From positions 1-49,482 of the forward strand of contig NZ_AKJF01000013.1 in NCBI RefSeq assembly GCF_000282475.1: a stretch of DNA of 49,482 bases. Reading direction: 5' to 3'. Of the stretch, positions 23,630 through 32,791 are shown piece after piece. A program made the translations under genes and the position numbers. Source of the DNA: Pseudomonas sp. GM78. Lineage in GTDB: Bacteria; Pseudomonadota; Gammaproteobacteria; Pseudomonadales; Pseudomonadaceae. Positions within the stretch are counted from its first letter, which is position 1, and the number at the start of each line of letters is the position of its first letter. Below the pieces are notes generated by a model. The model saw only the letters and a list, made by a program, of their open reading frames with translations. It did not search any database and was not told where the DNA came from.

Positions 23630-25330
23630 ATGACTGAACAACAAGAGCAAATGACACTGCTGCACTGGTTTGAACATTGGGAACGCACCACGCCTGATTC
23701 GGTGTACCTGACCCAACCTTGCCCCAATGGCATGGTGTTCGATTACAGCTGGCGCGAGGTCGGCGATCAGGCCCGGCGCATGGCCGCCTACCTGCAATCG
23801 TTGAACCTGCCTGCACGTTCGACGATTGCCATCCTGGGCAAGAACAGCGCCCATTGGATCATCGCCGACCTGGCTATCTGGATGAGTGGGCACATCAGCG
23901 TACCGCTGTACTCGACGGCGAGCGCCGACACCGTGGCCTATGTGCTCAAGCATGCCGAGTCGCGCTTGCTGTTCGTGGGCCGGCTCGATGGCGATGAACC
24001 CGCGTGGCAGGCTGCCAGTAAGGGAGTTCCGGCAGACATGCCGGTCATCAGCCTGCCGCTTTCGGCTCGTACCGAGGGCGATCAGTGGCTGGACATCGTC
24101 GCCGAGTCGGTCCCTCTTGCCCGGATCGCATTGCCGGAGCCGGGAGATCTGGCCACCGTCATTTACACCTCAGGCAGCACCGGTCATCCGAAGGGCGTGA
24201 TGCACAGTTTCGGGACCATGTGCAAAGTCGCGCAGATCAATGCTTCGGCCCTCTATAACAGTAAAGGCGGCCCTGGTCCCCAGGAGCGCCTGCTGTCGTA
24301 CCTGCCGCTGGCCCATGGTGCCGAGCGACAAGGCGTCGAGTCGACCTCGTTGCGCTACGGCATGCACGTGTTCTTCAACGATTGCCTGCAAACCTTCGGT
24401 GCGGACCTGCGTCGCGCACAACCTACGGTGTTCTTTTCGGTGCCGCGGTTATGGGCCAAGTTCTATCAAGGGATTAACGCACAGATACCCACCGACGAGC
24501 AGGAGGCTGCCTTCGCCGATCCCGTTGAAGCCGGGCGAATGAAAGAGAAAATCCTTGGTGCGCTAGGCCTCAACCATGTTCACACCGCGTTCACCGGTTC
24601 AGCGCCATTGCCAGTGCCGATCATCAACTGGTATCGCCAGCTCGGCCTTGAATTGCTCGACGGATATGGCATGTCGGAAAACTTTGCCTGTTCGCACTTC
24701 AGTCGTGCCGGTCGGGTGCGGCTGGGGTATGTCGGCGAGTGTTTGCCTGGCGTTGAGTGCCGAATTGCCGAAGACGGCGAAATTCTGGTCAAGAGTCCCG
24801 GGCAAATGCTGGGCTATTACAAGCAACCGGAGCTCACCGCCGAGAGCTATCTGCCTGATGGTTACTTCAAGACTGGCGACCGTGGCGAGCTCGATGAAAT
24901 GGGACGGCTGCGCATTACCGGCCGGGTCAAGGAGCTGTTCAAGACGGCCAAGGGCAAGTACGTCGCACCGGTGCCGATCGAGGCGAAACTGGGCGGCCAT
25001 CCACGCTTGAGCGAAGTGTGCGTGACGGGGCTGGGGCTGCCGCAGCCGTTTGCCCTGATCACGTTGTCCGAGGAAACACGCCTGGCGCTGGCATGCGGAG
25101 TGCAGCGCAGTGACCTGACCATCGAGCTGGAAGCACTGCTCGATCAGGTCAATGCGCAATTGGAGGATCATGAACGGCTGGACTGCCTAGTGGTGGTCAA
25201 GGACCCCTGGACGATCGACGACGGGCTGCTGACCCCGACCATGAAGATCCGCCGTACGCCGATCGAAACACGCTATGCCGATCGCGCCGAAGCCTGGTGC
25301 GGCAGTCGACAAAAAGTCATTTTCGAGTAA
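23630..25330 (+). CDS. AMP-forming long-chain acyl-CoA ligase-like protein
   Basis: This 566-residue adenylate-forming enzyme activates a carboxylic acid to its CoA thioester via an acyl-AMP. Motifs are the P-loop VIYTSGSTGHPKG (about residue 180), the LPLAH region, DGYGMSE (about 345), FKTGDRGELD (about 410) and a C-terminal TPTMKIRR bearing the catalytic Lys. Length and LYSTASADT/KTAKGKYVAP features fit the FadD15-like long-chain group. AGGA precedes the ATG. It lies downstream of beta-oxidation genes and upstream of a thioesterase in one plus-strand unit, so it probably feeds the pathway with activated substrate. Confidence 0.9.
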   Translation: MTEQQEQMTLLHWFEHWERTTPDSVYLTQPCPNGMVFDYSWREVGDQARRMAAYLQSLNLPARSTIAILGKNSAHWIIADLAIWMSGHISVPLYSTASADTVAYVLKHAESRLLFVGRLDGDEPAWQAASKGVPADMPVISLPLSARTEGDQWLDIVAESVPLARIALPEPGDLATVIYTSGSTGHPKGVMHSFGTMCKVAQINASALYNSKGGPGPQERLLSYLPLAHGAERQGVESTSLRYGMHVFFNDCLQTFGADLRRAQPTVFFSVPRLWAKFYQGINAQIPTDEQEAAFADPVEAGRMKEKILGALGLNHVHTAFTGSAPLPVPIINWYRQLGLELLDGYGMSENFACSHFSRAGRVRLGYVGECLPGVECRIAEDGEILVKSPGQMLGYYKQPELTAESYLPDGYFKTGDRGELDEMGRLRITGRVKELFKTAKGKYVAPVPIEAKLGGHPRLSEVCVTGLGLPQPFALITLSEETRLALACGVQRSDLTIELEALLDQVNAQLEDHERLDCLVVVKDPWTIDDGLLTPTMKIRRTPIETRYADRAEAWCGSRQKVIFE

Positions 25331-25406
25331 CTCGGGCCATGACGCACGTGGCTTCGGCTACGTGCGTACTTTTCAAACCGAGCCATTTCCTTGCAGGCCA
25401 TTCCCC

Positions 25407-25850
25407 ATGTCCAAACCTGTTGCCCATACGCGTGAGGCGTATCGTTATTTCCGTCCGATCCAGACGCGCTGGATGGACAACGACGTTTACGGCCATATCA
25501 ATAACGTCAACTACTACAGCTACTTCGATACGGTTGTGAACGGCTTTTTGCTGAGTGAAGGCCTGCTCGATTATGAGCGTGGCGAGACCATCGGCCTGGT
25601 GGTCGAAACCCAGTGCAACTACTTTGCCCCGATTTCGTTCCCCGATGTCATCGATGCAGCGGTGCGAGTCACCCAGATCGGTGGTTCGAGCGTGCGCTAT
25701 GAAGTTGGGTTGTTCCGTGAAGGCGAGCCGTCAGCGGCTGCGCAGGGGCACTTCGTGCATGTCTATGTGGGGCGCGAATCGCGTCGTCCGGTAGCTCTAT
25801 CAGACGCGATGCGCACAGCACTTGACCGTCTTGTCGTTGATGCGCAATGA
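25407..25850 (+). CDS. Acyl-CoA thioesterase, 4HBT hot-dog family
   Basis: This 147-residue single hot-dog protein has the 4-hydroxybenzoyl-CoA thioesterase-type motif RWMDNDVYGHINNVNYYSYF, with the catalytic Asp in DNDVYGH, and VVETQCNYFAPISFPD in the next strand. Such enzymes hydrolyse acyl-CoAs and often relieve CoA sequestration in degradation operons. I chose the ATG at 25407 because the family homology starts right after it. The frame upstream overlaps the end of the ligase gene. It ends the first plus-strand operon, with a hairpin following. Confidence 0.86.
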   Translation: MSKPVAHTREAYRYFRPIQTRWMDNDVYGHINNVNYYSYFDTVVNGFLLSEGLLDYERGETIGLVVETQCNYFAPISFPDVIDAAVRVTQIGGSSVRYEVGLFREGEPSAAAQGHFVHVYVGRESRRPVALSDAMRTALDRLVVDAQ

Positions 25851-25853
25851 ACC

Positions 25854-25880
25854 AAGGGTGGCTGATGCCGCCCTTGTTCT
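25854..25880. terminator. Bidirectional hairpin between convergent operons
   Basis: AAGGGTGGC-TGAT-GCCGCCCTT (one T-G pair) is followed by GTTCT. It lies in the 38-bp gap between the thioesterase stop and the convergent MFS transporter stop. Confidence 0.6.
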
Positions 25881-25888
25881 GATACCTG

Positions 25889-27217
25889 TTACCGGCCGTT
25901 GCGTCGCTCATTCAAACTGTGCGCCGGAATGCCGATCAGCAAGGCCAGTGCGCCGAGCACAAGCACGGCGGCGATGAGGTCGAAGGCCAAGTACAGGTTA
26001 CCGGTTGCGGTCTTGATCGCACCAACCGCCGTCTGGCTGACGACGCCGGCCAGGTGCCCAAGGCTGCTGATGACCGCGATGCCGCCGGCAGCGCTGGCTG
26101 CATTGAGAAACGCCGGAGGAATGGTCCAGAACAGCGGCATGGAGGACAGGGCCGCCGCGGCGCCTAGCGTCATAAGGGTTATCGAGAGCACGGCGTGACC
26201 CTGGGTAAATCCAAGCAGGGCGAAACTGCAGGCGCTTACCAGCATGGTCAGGCCCAGGTGCCAGCGCCGCTCCAGATGACGATCGGAACTACGTCCAAGC
26301 AGGTACATGCCTGCCAATGCGCCCAGGTAGGGCAGGGTCGCAACCGTTCCGATGGTTGTCAGGTCGTCCAGGCCAAAGTCGCGAATCAACGTTGGCATCC
26401 AGTAGGACACGGTGATCGAACCGCTGTAGATGCAGAAGTACGCCAGCCCTGCGACGTACAACCGAGGATCGCGCAGCACTTGGGCGAAACCGCCATGTGA
26501 CTTGTCCCGTTCGGTCGCCAGCACAGCGGCCAGCGCCTGTTTTTGCTCAGGACTGAGCCAGGCAGCCTGCGCCGGTTTGTCGGTCAGCCAGAACCAGCCG
26601 AATATCCCCAACACGATGGCCGGGACACCCGTCAGCACAAACAGCACCTGCCAGTCATGTAACCCTAGCCAGCCGTGGAGGTGGCTCATGATCACACCGG
26701 CCAGCGGACCGCAAATGACGCCAGCGATAACTCCCGACATCATGAACGCCGCCGTGATACGCCCGCGCAAGGCAGCGGGAAACCAGTAGGTCAAGTACAG
26801 GATCACACCGGGAAAGAACCCGGCCTCGGCCATGCCGAGCAGAAAGCGCGCCGCAATCAACTGGTTGGCCGTGGTGACGAAGGCAGTCGCCACGGTCACC
26901 GCACCCCAGAGCACCATGATCCGGGTGAGGGTGGCGCGCGCGCCGACACGTTGCATGTACAGGTTGCTGGGGACTTCGAAGAGGATGTAGCCGAAGTAGA
27001 AGATACCGGCACCGATGCCATAGGCCGCATCGCTCAACACAATGTCCTCGGCCATGCGTAGCTTGGCGAAGGAAATATTGATGCGGTCGATGGCGTTGAT
27101 GATGAAGGCGATCAACAGAAAGGGCATCAGGCGCCAGATGATCCGGCGATAGGTGCTTGCCAGGTCGGTGCAGGGAATTGCCCCGGCGAGGGGTACGGAT
27201 TGTTCGATTGGTGTCAT
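25889..27217 (-). CDS. MFS transporter, anion:cation symporter-like
   Basis: This 442-residue inner-membrane protein has about 12 hydrophobic segments. NAIDRINISFAKLRMAEDIVL in segment 1 and VLWGAVTVATAFVT with FLLGMAEAGFFPG are typical of the ACS (GudP/tartrate-like) branch that imports organic acids with protons. AGGAAAAGAC precedes the ATG. It is the last gene of the minus-strand LuxE-LuxC-ADH unit, 85 bases after the alcohol dehydrogenase. It may import or export a carboxylate linked to that aldehyde chemistry; the substrate is unknown. Confidence 0.85.
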   Translation of the reverse strand: MTPIEQSVPLAGAIPCTDLASTYRRIIWRLMPFLLIAFIINAIDRINISFAKLRMAEDIVLSDAAYGIGAGIFYFGYILFEVPSNLYMQRVGARATLTRIMVLWGAVTVATAFVTTANQLIAARFLLGMAEAGFFPGVILYLTYWFPAALRGRITAAFMMSGVIAGVICGPLAGVIMSHLHGWLGLHDWQVLFVLTGVPAIVLGIFGWFWLTDKPAQAAWLSPEQKQALAAVLATERDKSHGGFAQVLRDPRLYVAGLAYFCIYSGSITVSYWMPTLIRDFGLDDLTTIGTVATLPYLGALAGMYLLGRSSDRHLERRWHLGLTMLVSACSFALLGFTQGHAVLSITLMTLGAAAALSSMPLFWTIPPAFLNAASAAGGIAVISSLGHLAGVVSQTAVGAIKTATGNLYLAFDLIAAVLVLGALALLIGIPAHSLNERRNGR

Positions 27218-27302
27218 GTCTTTTCCTGCGCGGGTAACCGGTTATTGTTGTTGTCTGGTTCGCAAGCGGGCGCTGCGGTGGCGGTCACCGCAGCGCAGGG
27301 CA

Positions 27303-28364
27303 TCACTGCTGCTTCACGTCACGCAAGGTGGACATGTCGATGACGAAGCGGTACTTGACATCGTTGGTCTGCAGGCGGGTAAAGGCCGTGTTGATGTCCT
27401 GGATATCGATCATTTCGCAGCTCGGCATCACCTGGTGTTCGGCGCAGAAGTCCAGCAGCTCCTGGGTGGGTTGCACGCCACCGATGATCGATCCGGCGAG
27501 GGTGCGGTTATTGCGCATCAGCAAGCCACCGTGGATCGGCTCCAGCGGTTCGATCGCCCCGACCAGCACCATCACGCCCTCGCGCCCCAGCAGCATCAAA
27601 TACGGGTTGACGTTGTGGCGGCTTGGAATGGTGTCGAGGATAAAGTCGTAGGCATTGGTCGCAGCGAGCATTGCTTGCTGATCGTTCGACAGCAGCACAT
27701 GGTTGGCGCCCAGGGCGCGGGCATCGTCGGCCTTGCCGGGTGAGGTGGTGATCACGGTGACTTCGGCACCGAGGGCGACGGCCAGTTTCACCGCCATGTG
27801 GCCCAGCCCGCCAAGGCCGACCACCGCGACTTTCGTGCCCTGACCGACGCCGTAACGGCGCATCGGGTTCCACACGGTGATACCGGCGCACAGCAGTGGC
27901 GCGGCGAAGCGCGGGTCGAGGCTTTCCGGCATGCGCAGGACGAACTGTTCGCGTACCACGATATGGTCGGAATAACCGCCATACGTGTTGTCGCCGGTCA
28001 CCCGATCCTTGCCGTTATAGGTCGGCGTCGGGCCGTGGGTGCAAAGCTGTTCCTGATGCTCCTGGCAGGGCGTGCACTGCTGGCAGCTATCGACCAGGCA
28101 ACCGACGGCCACCCGATCACCGATCCGGAATCGGCTCACACTGCTGCCGACGGCGGTCACATGGCCGACGATCTCGTGACCAGGCACGCAAGGGTAAACG
28201 GTGTTGTTCCAGTCGTTGTGCACCTGATGGGCGTCTGAGTGGCAGACACCGCAGTAGGTGATATCGATGGCGACGTCATCGGCACGCAGGGCGCGGCGTT
28301 CGAAACGAATCGGTGTCAAGGCGCCGTGGGCCTCGTGGGCGGCAAATCCAAAACAAGTAGACAC
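27303..28364 (-). CDS. Zinc alcohol dehydrogenase, NADP-dependent YahK/CAD-like
   Basis: This 353-residue medium-chain dehydrogenase has the catalytic zinc ligands Cys41 (GVCHSD), His63 (PGHE) and the Cys of LLCAG, plus the structural zinc cysteines 94, 97, 100 and 108. The nucleotide fold shows VGLGGLGHMAVK. It belongs to the YahK/cinnamyl-alcohol dehydrogenase group, which usually prefers NADP(H) and reduces or oxidises medium to long aldehydes and alcohols. I chose the GTG at 28364: AAGGAG lies about seven bases upstream and the family start follows. The gene lies 56 bases after luxC-like, consistent with interconverting the aldehyde made or used by LuxC/LuxE. Confidence 0.9.
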   Translation of the reverse strand: MSTCFGFAAHEAHGALTPIRFERRALRADDVAIDITYCGVCHSDAHQVHNDWNNTVYPCVPGHEIVGHVTAVGSSVSRFRIGDRVAVGCLVDSCQQCTPCQEHQEQLCTHGPTPTYNGKDRVTGDNTYGGYSDHIVVREQFVLRMPESLDPRFAAPLLCAGITVWNPMRRYGVGQGTKVAVVGLGGLGHMAVKLAVALGAEVTVITTSPGKADDARALGANHVLLSNDQQAMLAATNAYDFILDTIPSRHNVNPYLMLLGREGVMVLVGAIEPLEPIHGGLLMRNNRTLAGSIIGGVQPTQELLDFCAEHQVMPSCEMIDIQDINTAFTRLQTNDVKYRFVIDMSTLRDVKQQ

Positions 28365-28420
28365 GGGAAACTCCTTATGGGGAAACGCGTGCCCCGACAG
28401 ACGTCGGGGCACAGGAAAGG

Positions 28421-29878
28421 TCAGATCGATGGGCGCAACCATGGCGCCGGTGAGGTTTCTGGCGAGGCGATCTGGTTGGAAATCCACTTGCCCATGCGCC
28501 GCAGCGGCTCGATGGAATCCTGCGGAGCCGCCCACTTCATCGCCGCTGCATAGCCCAGCGAGACGATGCGTTGCGCGCCATACAGCGGCAGGACGTCCTT
28601 GAGCTCATCCTTGATGCTTTCCGGATAGATGCCGACGGTCTGGGTGTAGGAATCCACTGCCTCCATGACTTCGCTCAACTCGTCGACCGGCACCAGGTTG
28701 GCGGTGCGGTCGTCGAGCAGGGTGGCAAAGGACACCGGTTCCGGAATCTGCGAACAGATGATTGCGCCTTCGCCGTCCTGGCCGCCGATCACCTGGTACC
28801 ACTCGTCATCAAGACGCAGTGCGTCGACGTGGGCCTTGAGGTTCTGGTCGTAACGCTTGGGCACGGTGCTGAGAGTGTTCGGCAGGGTGTGCATGGCGTC
28901 GTAGACGTAGCGGCCGAAGGTATTCAACTGCGCCAGGCCCGCCTCGTCGGTGCCGCTCTGCACGTAGACCACCCGCGCGCACACGCAGCCTTTCTGGTTC
29001 AGCGCACCGATGTCCATGGCCAGGCGCACAGCGGCTTCGCGCATGGTCGCTTCAGTGGCGAATGTGCCCTTGCCGATGATGCTGGCGCTGCGTTTCGGAT
29101 CGAGGGAGATCAGCTCCAGCCCCGGCTGGATGTACTGAGTCACATGTTTCATCGAGGCATAACCGCCCCAGGCAACGATCTTCTCCAGGTTCTGCGGCTG
29201 GTACAGCCGTTGCTCGAACGCCTGGTCGCCACCTTTCCAGTAAGCCACGCTGAGGTGTTTGGTCAGCGGATGCTCCGGTGCCATATCGACCATGGTGCGG
29301 GCGATGGCCAGGGCGGTGAACGGATCGTTCGACGGTGCCTTGATGATCGCATCGCTGCGCAGCACCATGTTGCGGATGATCGTCAGCAATGACAGCGAGG
29401 TCGCGTTGCCGGCGACGATGTGCAGGGTGCGCGCGCCGAAGCAGCGGGTTTCCAGTTCAGTGCCGTCGATCAACTGCTGTTTGACCCAGCCTTCCAGGTA
29501 CTTGATGCCCACCGTGCTATCCACCGCTTCGGTGATCGCCTCGCGGGTCAGCATGTGGCGCAGCCCCATGTAACTGCCTTTGACCATGGTCGGCGTGGTG
29601 GGCGCGGTCAGGTAGGACAGTTCGCAGGCTTCCTGCAGGTAGGGATTGCTGGCGAAGTCGAGGCGTTCGCCGAGGGCCTGCGCATAGTCGAGGATATCCT
29701 CGAAACTGAGCGTGTACAGGTCCGCCAGCTTCGCCGGATTACCCAGCGGCAGCTTGTCGATGTACTTGTGCGCATCGGGGGTGAGGAAGGCGAGGTCACC
29801 GCCACGGCCGCCCACTTCGATGAGATTGTCGATGATGACTTGGCCGCGGATGATCATCGGCGCGATAGGTTGGGTCAT
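28421..29878 (-). CDS. LuxC-like acyl-CoA reductase
   Basis: This 485-residue protein belongs to the LuxC fatty-acyl reductase family, part of the aldehyde dehydrogenase superfamily, which reduces an enzyme-bound acyl group to a fatty aldehyde with NADPH. The conserved nucleophile lies in NQKGCVCARVVYV (Cys298 by position, Cys300 as alternative). HIVAGNATSLSLLTIIRNM corresponds to the cofactor-binding region. No luciferase genes (luxAB) are present, so the role is metabolic, not light production. It starts 5 bases after the LuxE-like stop codon, implying translational coupling. Together they would convert a fatty acid to aldehyde, or run in the oxidative direction. Confidence 0.87.
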   Translation of the reverse strand: MTQPIAPMIIRGQVIIDNLIEVGGRGGDLAFLTPDAHKYIDKLPLGNPAKLADLYTLSFEDILDYAQALGERLDFASNPYLQEACELSYLTAPTTPTMVKGSYMGLRHMLTREAITEAVDSTVGIKYLEGWVKQQLIDGTELETRCFGARTLHIVAGNATSLSLLTIIRNMVLRSDAIIKAPSNDPFTALAIARTMVDMAPEHPLTKHLSVAYWKGGDQAFEQRLYQPQNLEKIVAWGGYASMKHVTQYIQPGLELISLDPKRSASIIGKGTFATEATMREAAVRLAMDIGALNQKGCVCARVVYVQSGTDEAGLAQLNTFGRYVYDAMHTLPNTLSTVPKRYDQNLKAHVDALRLDDEWYQVIGGQDGEGAIICSQIPEPVSFATLLDDRTANLVPVDELSEVMEAVDSYTQTVGIYPESIKDELKDVLPLYGAQRIVSLGYAAAMKWAAPQDSIEPLRRMGKWISNQIASPETSPAPWLRPSI

Positions 29879-29882
29879 GGTT

Positions 29883-31322
29883 TCAGCCTTCGAAAGTGTT
29901 CAGGAAATCCATCGCTTCGCGGTGGGAGTCTTCAGTGGCGGCGCAGGTGATTTTGTCGTCGCCGCCGTTCTTTTCGCTGTAGCGCTGGATAGGGCCGACG
30001 ACGTATTGGCTCGGGCGACCGCAGGCGCAGGGTGTGTCCCATTCGATGGTGATTTCGTCGCCGGTGATGAAACCACCCCAGCGCACCTCCGCCCCCAGAT
30101 CGAAGAACGCGGCACGCCCGGTGACCCGGCCTTCGCGCGGCAGCGGTTTGCTGGTATCGGGGTCGAGCAGGTAGGCGATGACGGTGGGCGCTAGGTGGAA
30201 GTGCCCATGCTCACAGCGGGCATGGGAGCCGCCGATCACTTCCGACATGGCATAGGTTTCGTGTAACGCTTTGGCGCCGGTAAAGCGCAATACGTCCTCA
30301 CGCCAGCCTTCGGGTTGCACAACGCCCTTGGCGCCACCCGTGGTGCTGATATAGGAATCGGCGTGGAAAACATTTTCCAGGCCGCACTCCAGGCCGGCCT
30401 TGGCCATGTTGTGCAACAGGTTCCAGGTCGCGCCGATGTAGACCTGCTTGCCCTTGAGCTCATTGGCCATCTGCGCGAAGAACGTCGCCAAGTGCTGTGG
30501 CGCTTCCAGTTGCAACTCATCGAACTGTTTCTTGCGGGCCAGCAAATCCGCGCTGATGTCGAGGCGATCGAGGGTGCCCTTGGCGTCCGCCGCGCGAATC
30601 TTCGCGCCCAGGTGCAGCATGTCGCTGGACAGCGTGGACGGATAGGCGGCATGGAAGTGGGATTCGGCCGGCAGCAGCACCTTGATCATGAATTCGTTGG
30701 CGCGCACATGGCTCAGATAACCCTTGCGGTAGTAAGGGTAGGCGGTGTGCAACTCGGGCTTCGGCGTGTCCGGGCCGTCCATGTTCCAGGCGAACAGGCG
30801 GCGGATCTCGAAGGTTTTCTCGAACTCGCGGACCCCGTGCGGCAGGAATGACAGGGTGCCGGAAGTCCCCGAGGTATGGCTGATGCGCAGGTCCGGCACC
30901 TCCTTGTCCATGGTCTCGAACCAGTCGTCCAGACCCTGGCAGGCACTGACGTCGGCCGCCATGATGGCTTCGCCCACGGCTGGCGTGACCAGTTTGGCCA
31001 ACCACTTGTTGATCTGGCTGAAGCTGCGCTTGGCCAGCAGTGATGGCGGGTAGGACTTGTAGACGGTGTGCTCGAACAGCAAAGGCACGGCATCGTTGAG
31101 GTGCTCGATGGCCTCGATGCCTTCGACGTCGGCCAGTTTCTTCAGCACCGGGATGCGCTCGCGCAGTTCAGCGAAGCGTTTCTTCAGGCCGCAGAGCTGC
31201 ATCGCTGCAACGTCTGCGCGAGGCAACTGCTGCCAGGCCAGCTGGGAATAGTTGACCAGTTTTGCAGGGTTGGTCAGCAGGAGCTGGGTTTTTTGTTCTA
31301 TTGACTGTTGCGCGGTTGGCAT
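29883..31322 (-). CDS. LuxE-like acyl-protein synthetase / PaaK-related adenylating enzyme
   Basis: This 479-residue adenylate-forming protein has the short phosphate loop HTSGTSGTLSF, a PaaK/LuxE-type mid-region (STTGGAKG, ETYAMSEVIGG) and a C-terminal ITGDEITIEWD with CACGRPS. LuxE proteins activate a fatty acid to acyl-AMP and transfer it to their own Cys, then to LuxC. The usual C-terminal acyl-accepting Cys cannot be assigned with certainty here. This protein is longer than Vibrio LuxE (about 370), so a variant CoA ligase is the alternative. It leads the minus-strand unit and is coupled to the LuxC-like gene. Confidence 0.75.
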   Translation of the reverse strand: MPTAQQSIEQKTQLLLTNPAKLVNYSQLAWQQLPRADVAAMQLCGLKKRFAELRERIPVLKKLADVEGIEAIEHLNDAVPLLFEHTVYKSYPPSLLAKRSFSQINKWLAKLVTPAVGEAIMAADVSACQGLDDWFETMDKEVPDLRISHTSGTSGTLSFLPHGVREFEKTFEIRRLFAWNMDGPDTPKPELHTAYPYYRKGYLSHVRANEFMIKVLLPAESHFHAAYPSTLSSDMLHLGAKIRAADAKGTLDRLDISADLLARKKQFDELQLEAPQHLATFFAQMANELKGKQVYIGATWNLLHNMAKAGLECGLENVFHADSYISTTGGAKGVVQPEGWREDVLRFTGAKALHETYAMSEVIGGSHARCEHGHFHLAPTVIAYLLDPDTSKPLPREGRVTGRAAFFDLGAEVRWGGFITGDEITIEWDTPCACGRPSQYVVGPIQRYSEKNGGDDKITCAATEDSHREAMDFLNTFEG

Positions 31323-31639
31323 TGTCAGGCTCTCTACTCGCAGGTGAAAAAACCGGCCGGGGCCGGGTAGGGCAGGGATCGAGTATGGGGACGATGGGCG
31401 GGGATTTGTTCCGGATTCGGGTGTTTAGTGATTGAACTCAAGTGATTGAAAAACATCATAAAACCGGTTCTGTTCGGGGTTCCTCATCGGATTGCTCTGT
31501 GTTTTCCGCATCGATGGCTCCCCACCCCGAACGAGGGGACCTGCGAGCCGGCCGACTCTCTATCGTGAGAAGTTTCCGGAAGGCATGGGCAGTCAGCACT
31601 TGCCAGTCCTCCGGCCACCCAGGAACTCGCGAGGTTTTC
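31323..31639. other. Divergent promoter region, LuxE-like / iron alcohol dehydrogenase
   Basis: These 317 bases between divergent genes contain LAL site 3 (31520-31565) directed at the iron alcohol dehydrogenase. I find no equally good copy facing the LuxE-like gene. The stretch from 31323 to 31500 is G-rich near 31356-31400 and AT-rich near 31425-31465, where a minus-strand promoter could lie. There is no credible small gene: the open frame extending the dehydrogenase upstream lacks family homology. Confidence 0.6.
31520..31565 (+). promoter_or_regulatory. LAL-type operator and -10, site 3 (iron alcohol dehydrogenase)
   Basis: CCCCAC-N7-GAGGGG at 31520-31538 is centred at 31529, and CTATCGTGA starts at 31560, 31 bases on. 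The left arm is imperfect compared with sites 2, 4 and 5. Translation of the dehydrogenase begins 80 bases downstream. Confidence 0.6.
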
Positions 31640-32791
31640 ATGCTGAAAATGACATTCCAGACCACCCCATCAATCGTCATTGAATCGGGTGCTACGACCC
31701 GGCTCGCTTCGCAAGTGAAAGCCAAGGGATGTGCCTCGGTGTTGCTGGTCACCGATGTGGGCGTCATTGCCGCGCGCTTGCTCGAAGGGGTGCTTGACGC
31801 ACTGGTGCGCGAAAACATCGCCGTCACGGTGTTTTCCCAGGTGCAGGCCGATCCGCCCGAGTCGGTGATTCTGGCCGCGGTGGACGCAGCGAAGGCCTGT
31901 GCTGCCGATTGCGTGGTGGGCTTGGGTGGCGGCAGCTCGCTCGATGCGGCCAAGCTGACAGCGTTGTTGGCGTGCAGTCATGAATCGCTCGGCGAGGTAT
32001 ATGGCATCAACCAGGCCAAGGGGCCGCGCCTGCCGCTGATCCTGGTGCCGACCACCGCGGGGACTGGCTCGGAGGTGACCGCAGTCTCGGTGGTGACTAC
32101 CGGTGCGGGCGAAAAGAATGTGGTTATTTCGCCTTTGCTGCTGCCTGATCTGGCTGTTCTGGATGCAGAACTGACCCTTGGTTTGCCTGCGCATGTCACG
32201 GCGGCGACCGGGATCGATGCCATGGTCCATGCCATTGAGGCCTACACCAGCAAGCACTTGAAGAACCCGATTTCCGATTGCCTGGCGCGTGAGGCGCTGC
32301 GCCTGTTGTCCGGCAGTCTGTTCCAGGCCTGTAATGACGGCACGAACCTCAAGGCGCGGGAAAACATGCTGCTCGGTGCCTGTCTGGCGGGCATGGCGTT
32401 CGCCAATGCGCCAGTGGCGGCGGTGCATGCTCTGGCCTATCCGATCGGTGCACGTTTCCATGTCCCGCATGGGGTATCGAATGCGTTGGTGCTGGGGCCG
32501 GTGATGCGCTTCAACCTTGACGCAGTGACGCCGCTGTACGCGCAATTGGCGGAAATCGTCTTGCCGGACATCGATGGCAGCGACCTGCACAAGGCTCACG
32601 CACTGGCCGAGTACATGGGCAACCTGGCTGAAGAACTGTGCCTGACCAGCCGTTTGCGTGACGCTGGTATCGGCGAGTCTGACCTGGAGATGTTGGCGGT
32701 CGATGCCATGAAGCAGACGCGCCTGCTCGGCAACAATCCACGGCAAGTCAGTTTCGAAGACGTGCTCGCGATCTACCGGGAAATCCTATGA
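31640..32791 (+). CDS. Iron-containing alcohol dehydrogenase
   Basis: This 383-residue group III alcohol dehydrogenase has the NAD-binding GGGSSLDAAK motif (VVGLGGGSSLDAAKL) and the metal-binding signature GIDAMVHAIEAY with further His residues in HALAYPIGARFHVPHG. It oxidises an alcohol or reduces an aldehyde with NAD(P). I chose the ATG at 31640 because homology starts there and GAGG lies upstream; a second Met three codons on is possible. LAL site 3 precedes it. Its stop codon overlaps the start of the TetR gene by 4 bases (ATGA), so the two are translationally coupled. Confidence 0.9.
   Translation: MLKMTFQTTPSIVIESGATTRLASQVKAKGCASVLLVTDVGVIAARLLEGVLDALVRENIAVTVFSQVQADPPESVILAAVDAAKACAADCVVGLGGGSSLDAAKLTALLACSHESLGEVYGINQAKGPRLPLILVPTTAGTGSEVTAVSVVTTGAGEKNVVISPLLLPDLAVLDAELTLGLPAHVTAATGIDAMVHAIEAYTSKHLKNPISDCLAREALRLLSGSLFQACNDGTNLKARENMLLGACLAGMAFANAPVAAVHALAYPIGARFHVPHGVSNALVLGPVMRFNLDAVTPLYAQLAEIVLPDIDGSDLHKAHALAEYMGNLAEELCLTSRLRDAGIGESDLEMLAVDAMKQTRLLGNNPRQVSFEDVLAIYREIL

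Noticed and set aside
28421-31322. A complete bioluminescence operon
   Set aside because: Only LuxC- and LuxE-like genes are present. No luxA, luxB or luxD-like gene occurs in the window.
31323-31500. LAL-type operator facing the LuxE-like gene
   Set aside because: G-runs and a CATCGTC exist here, but I found no C/G inverted repeat at the required distance on the minus strand.
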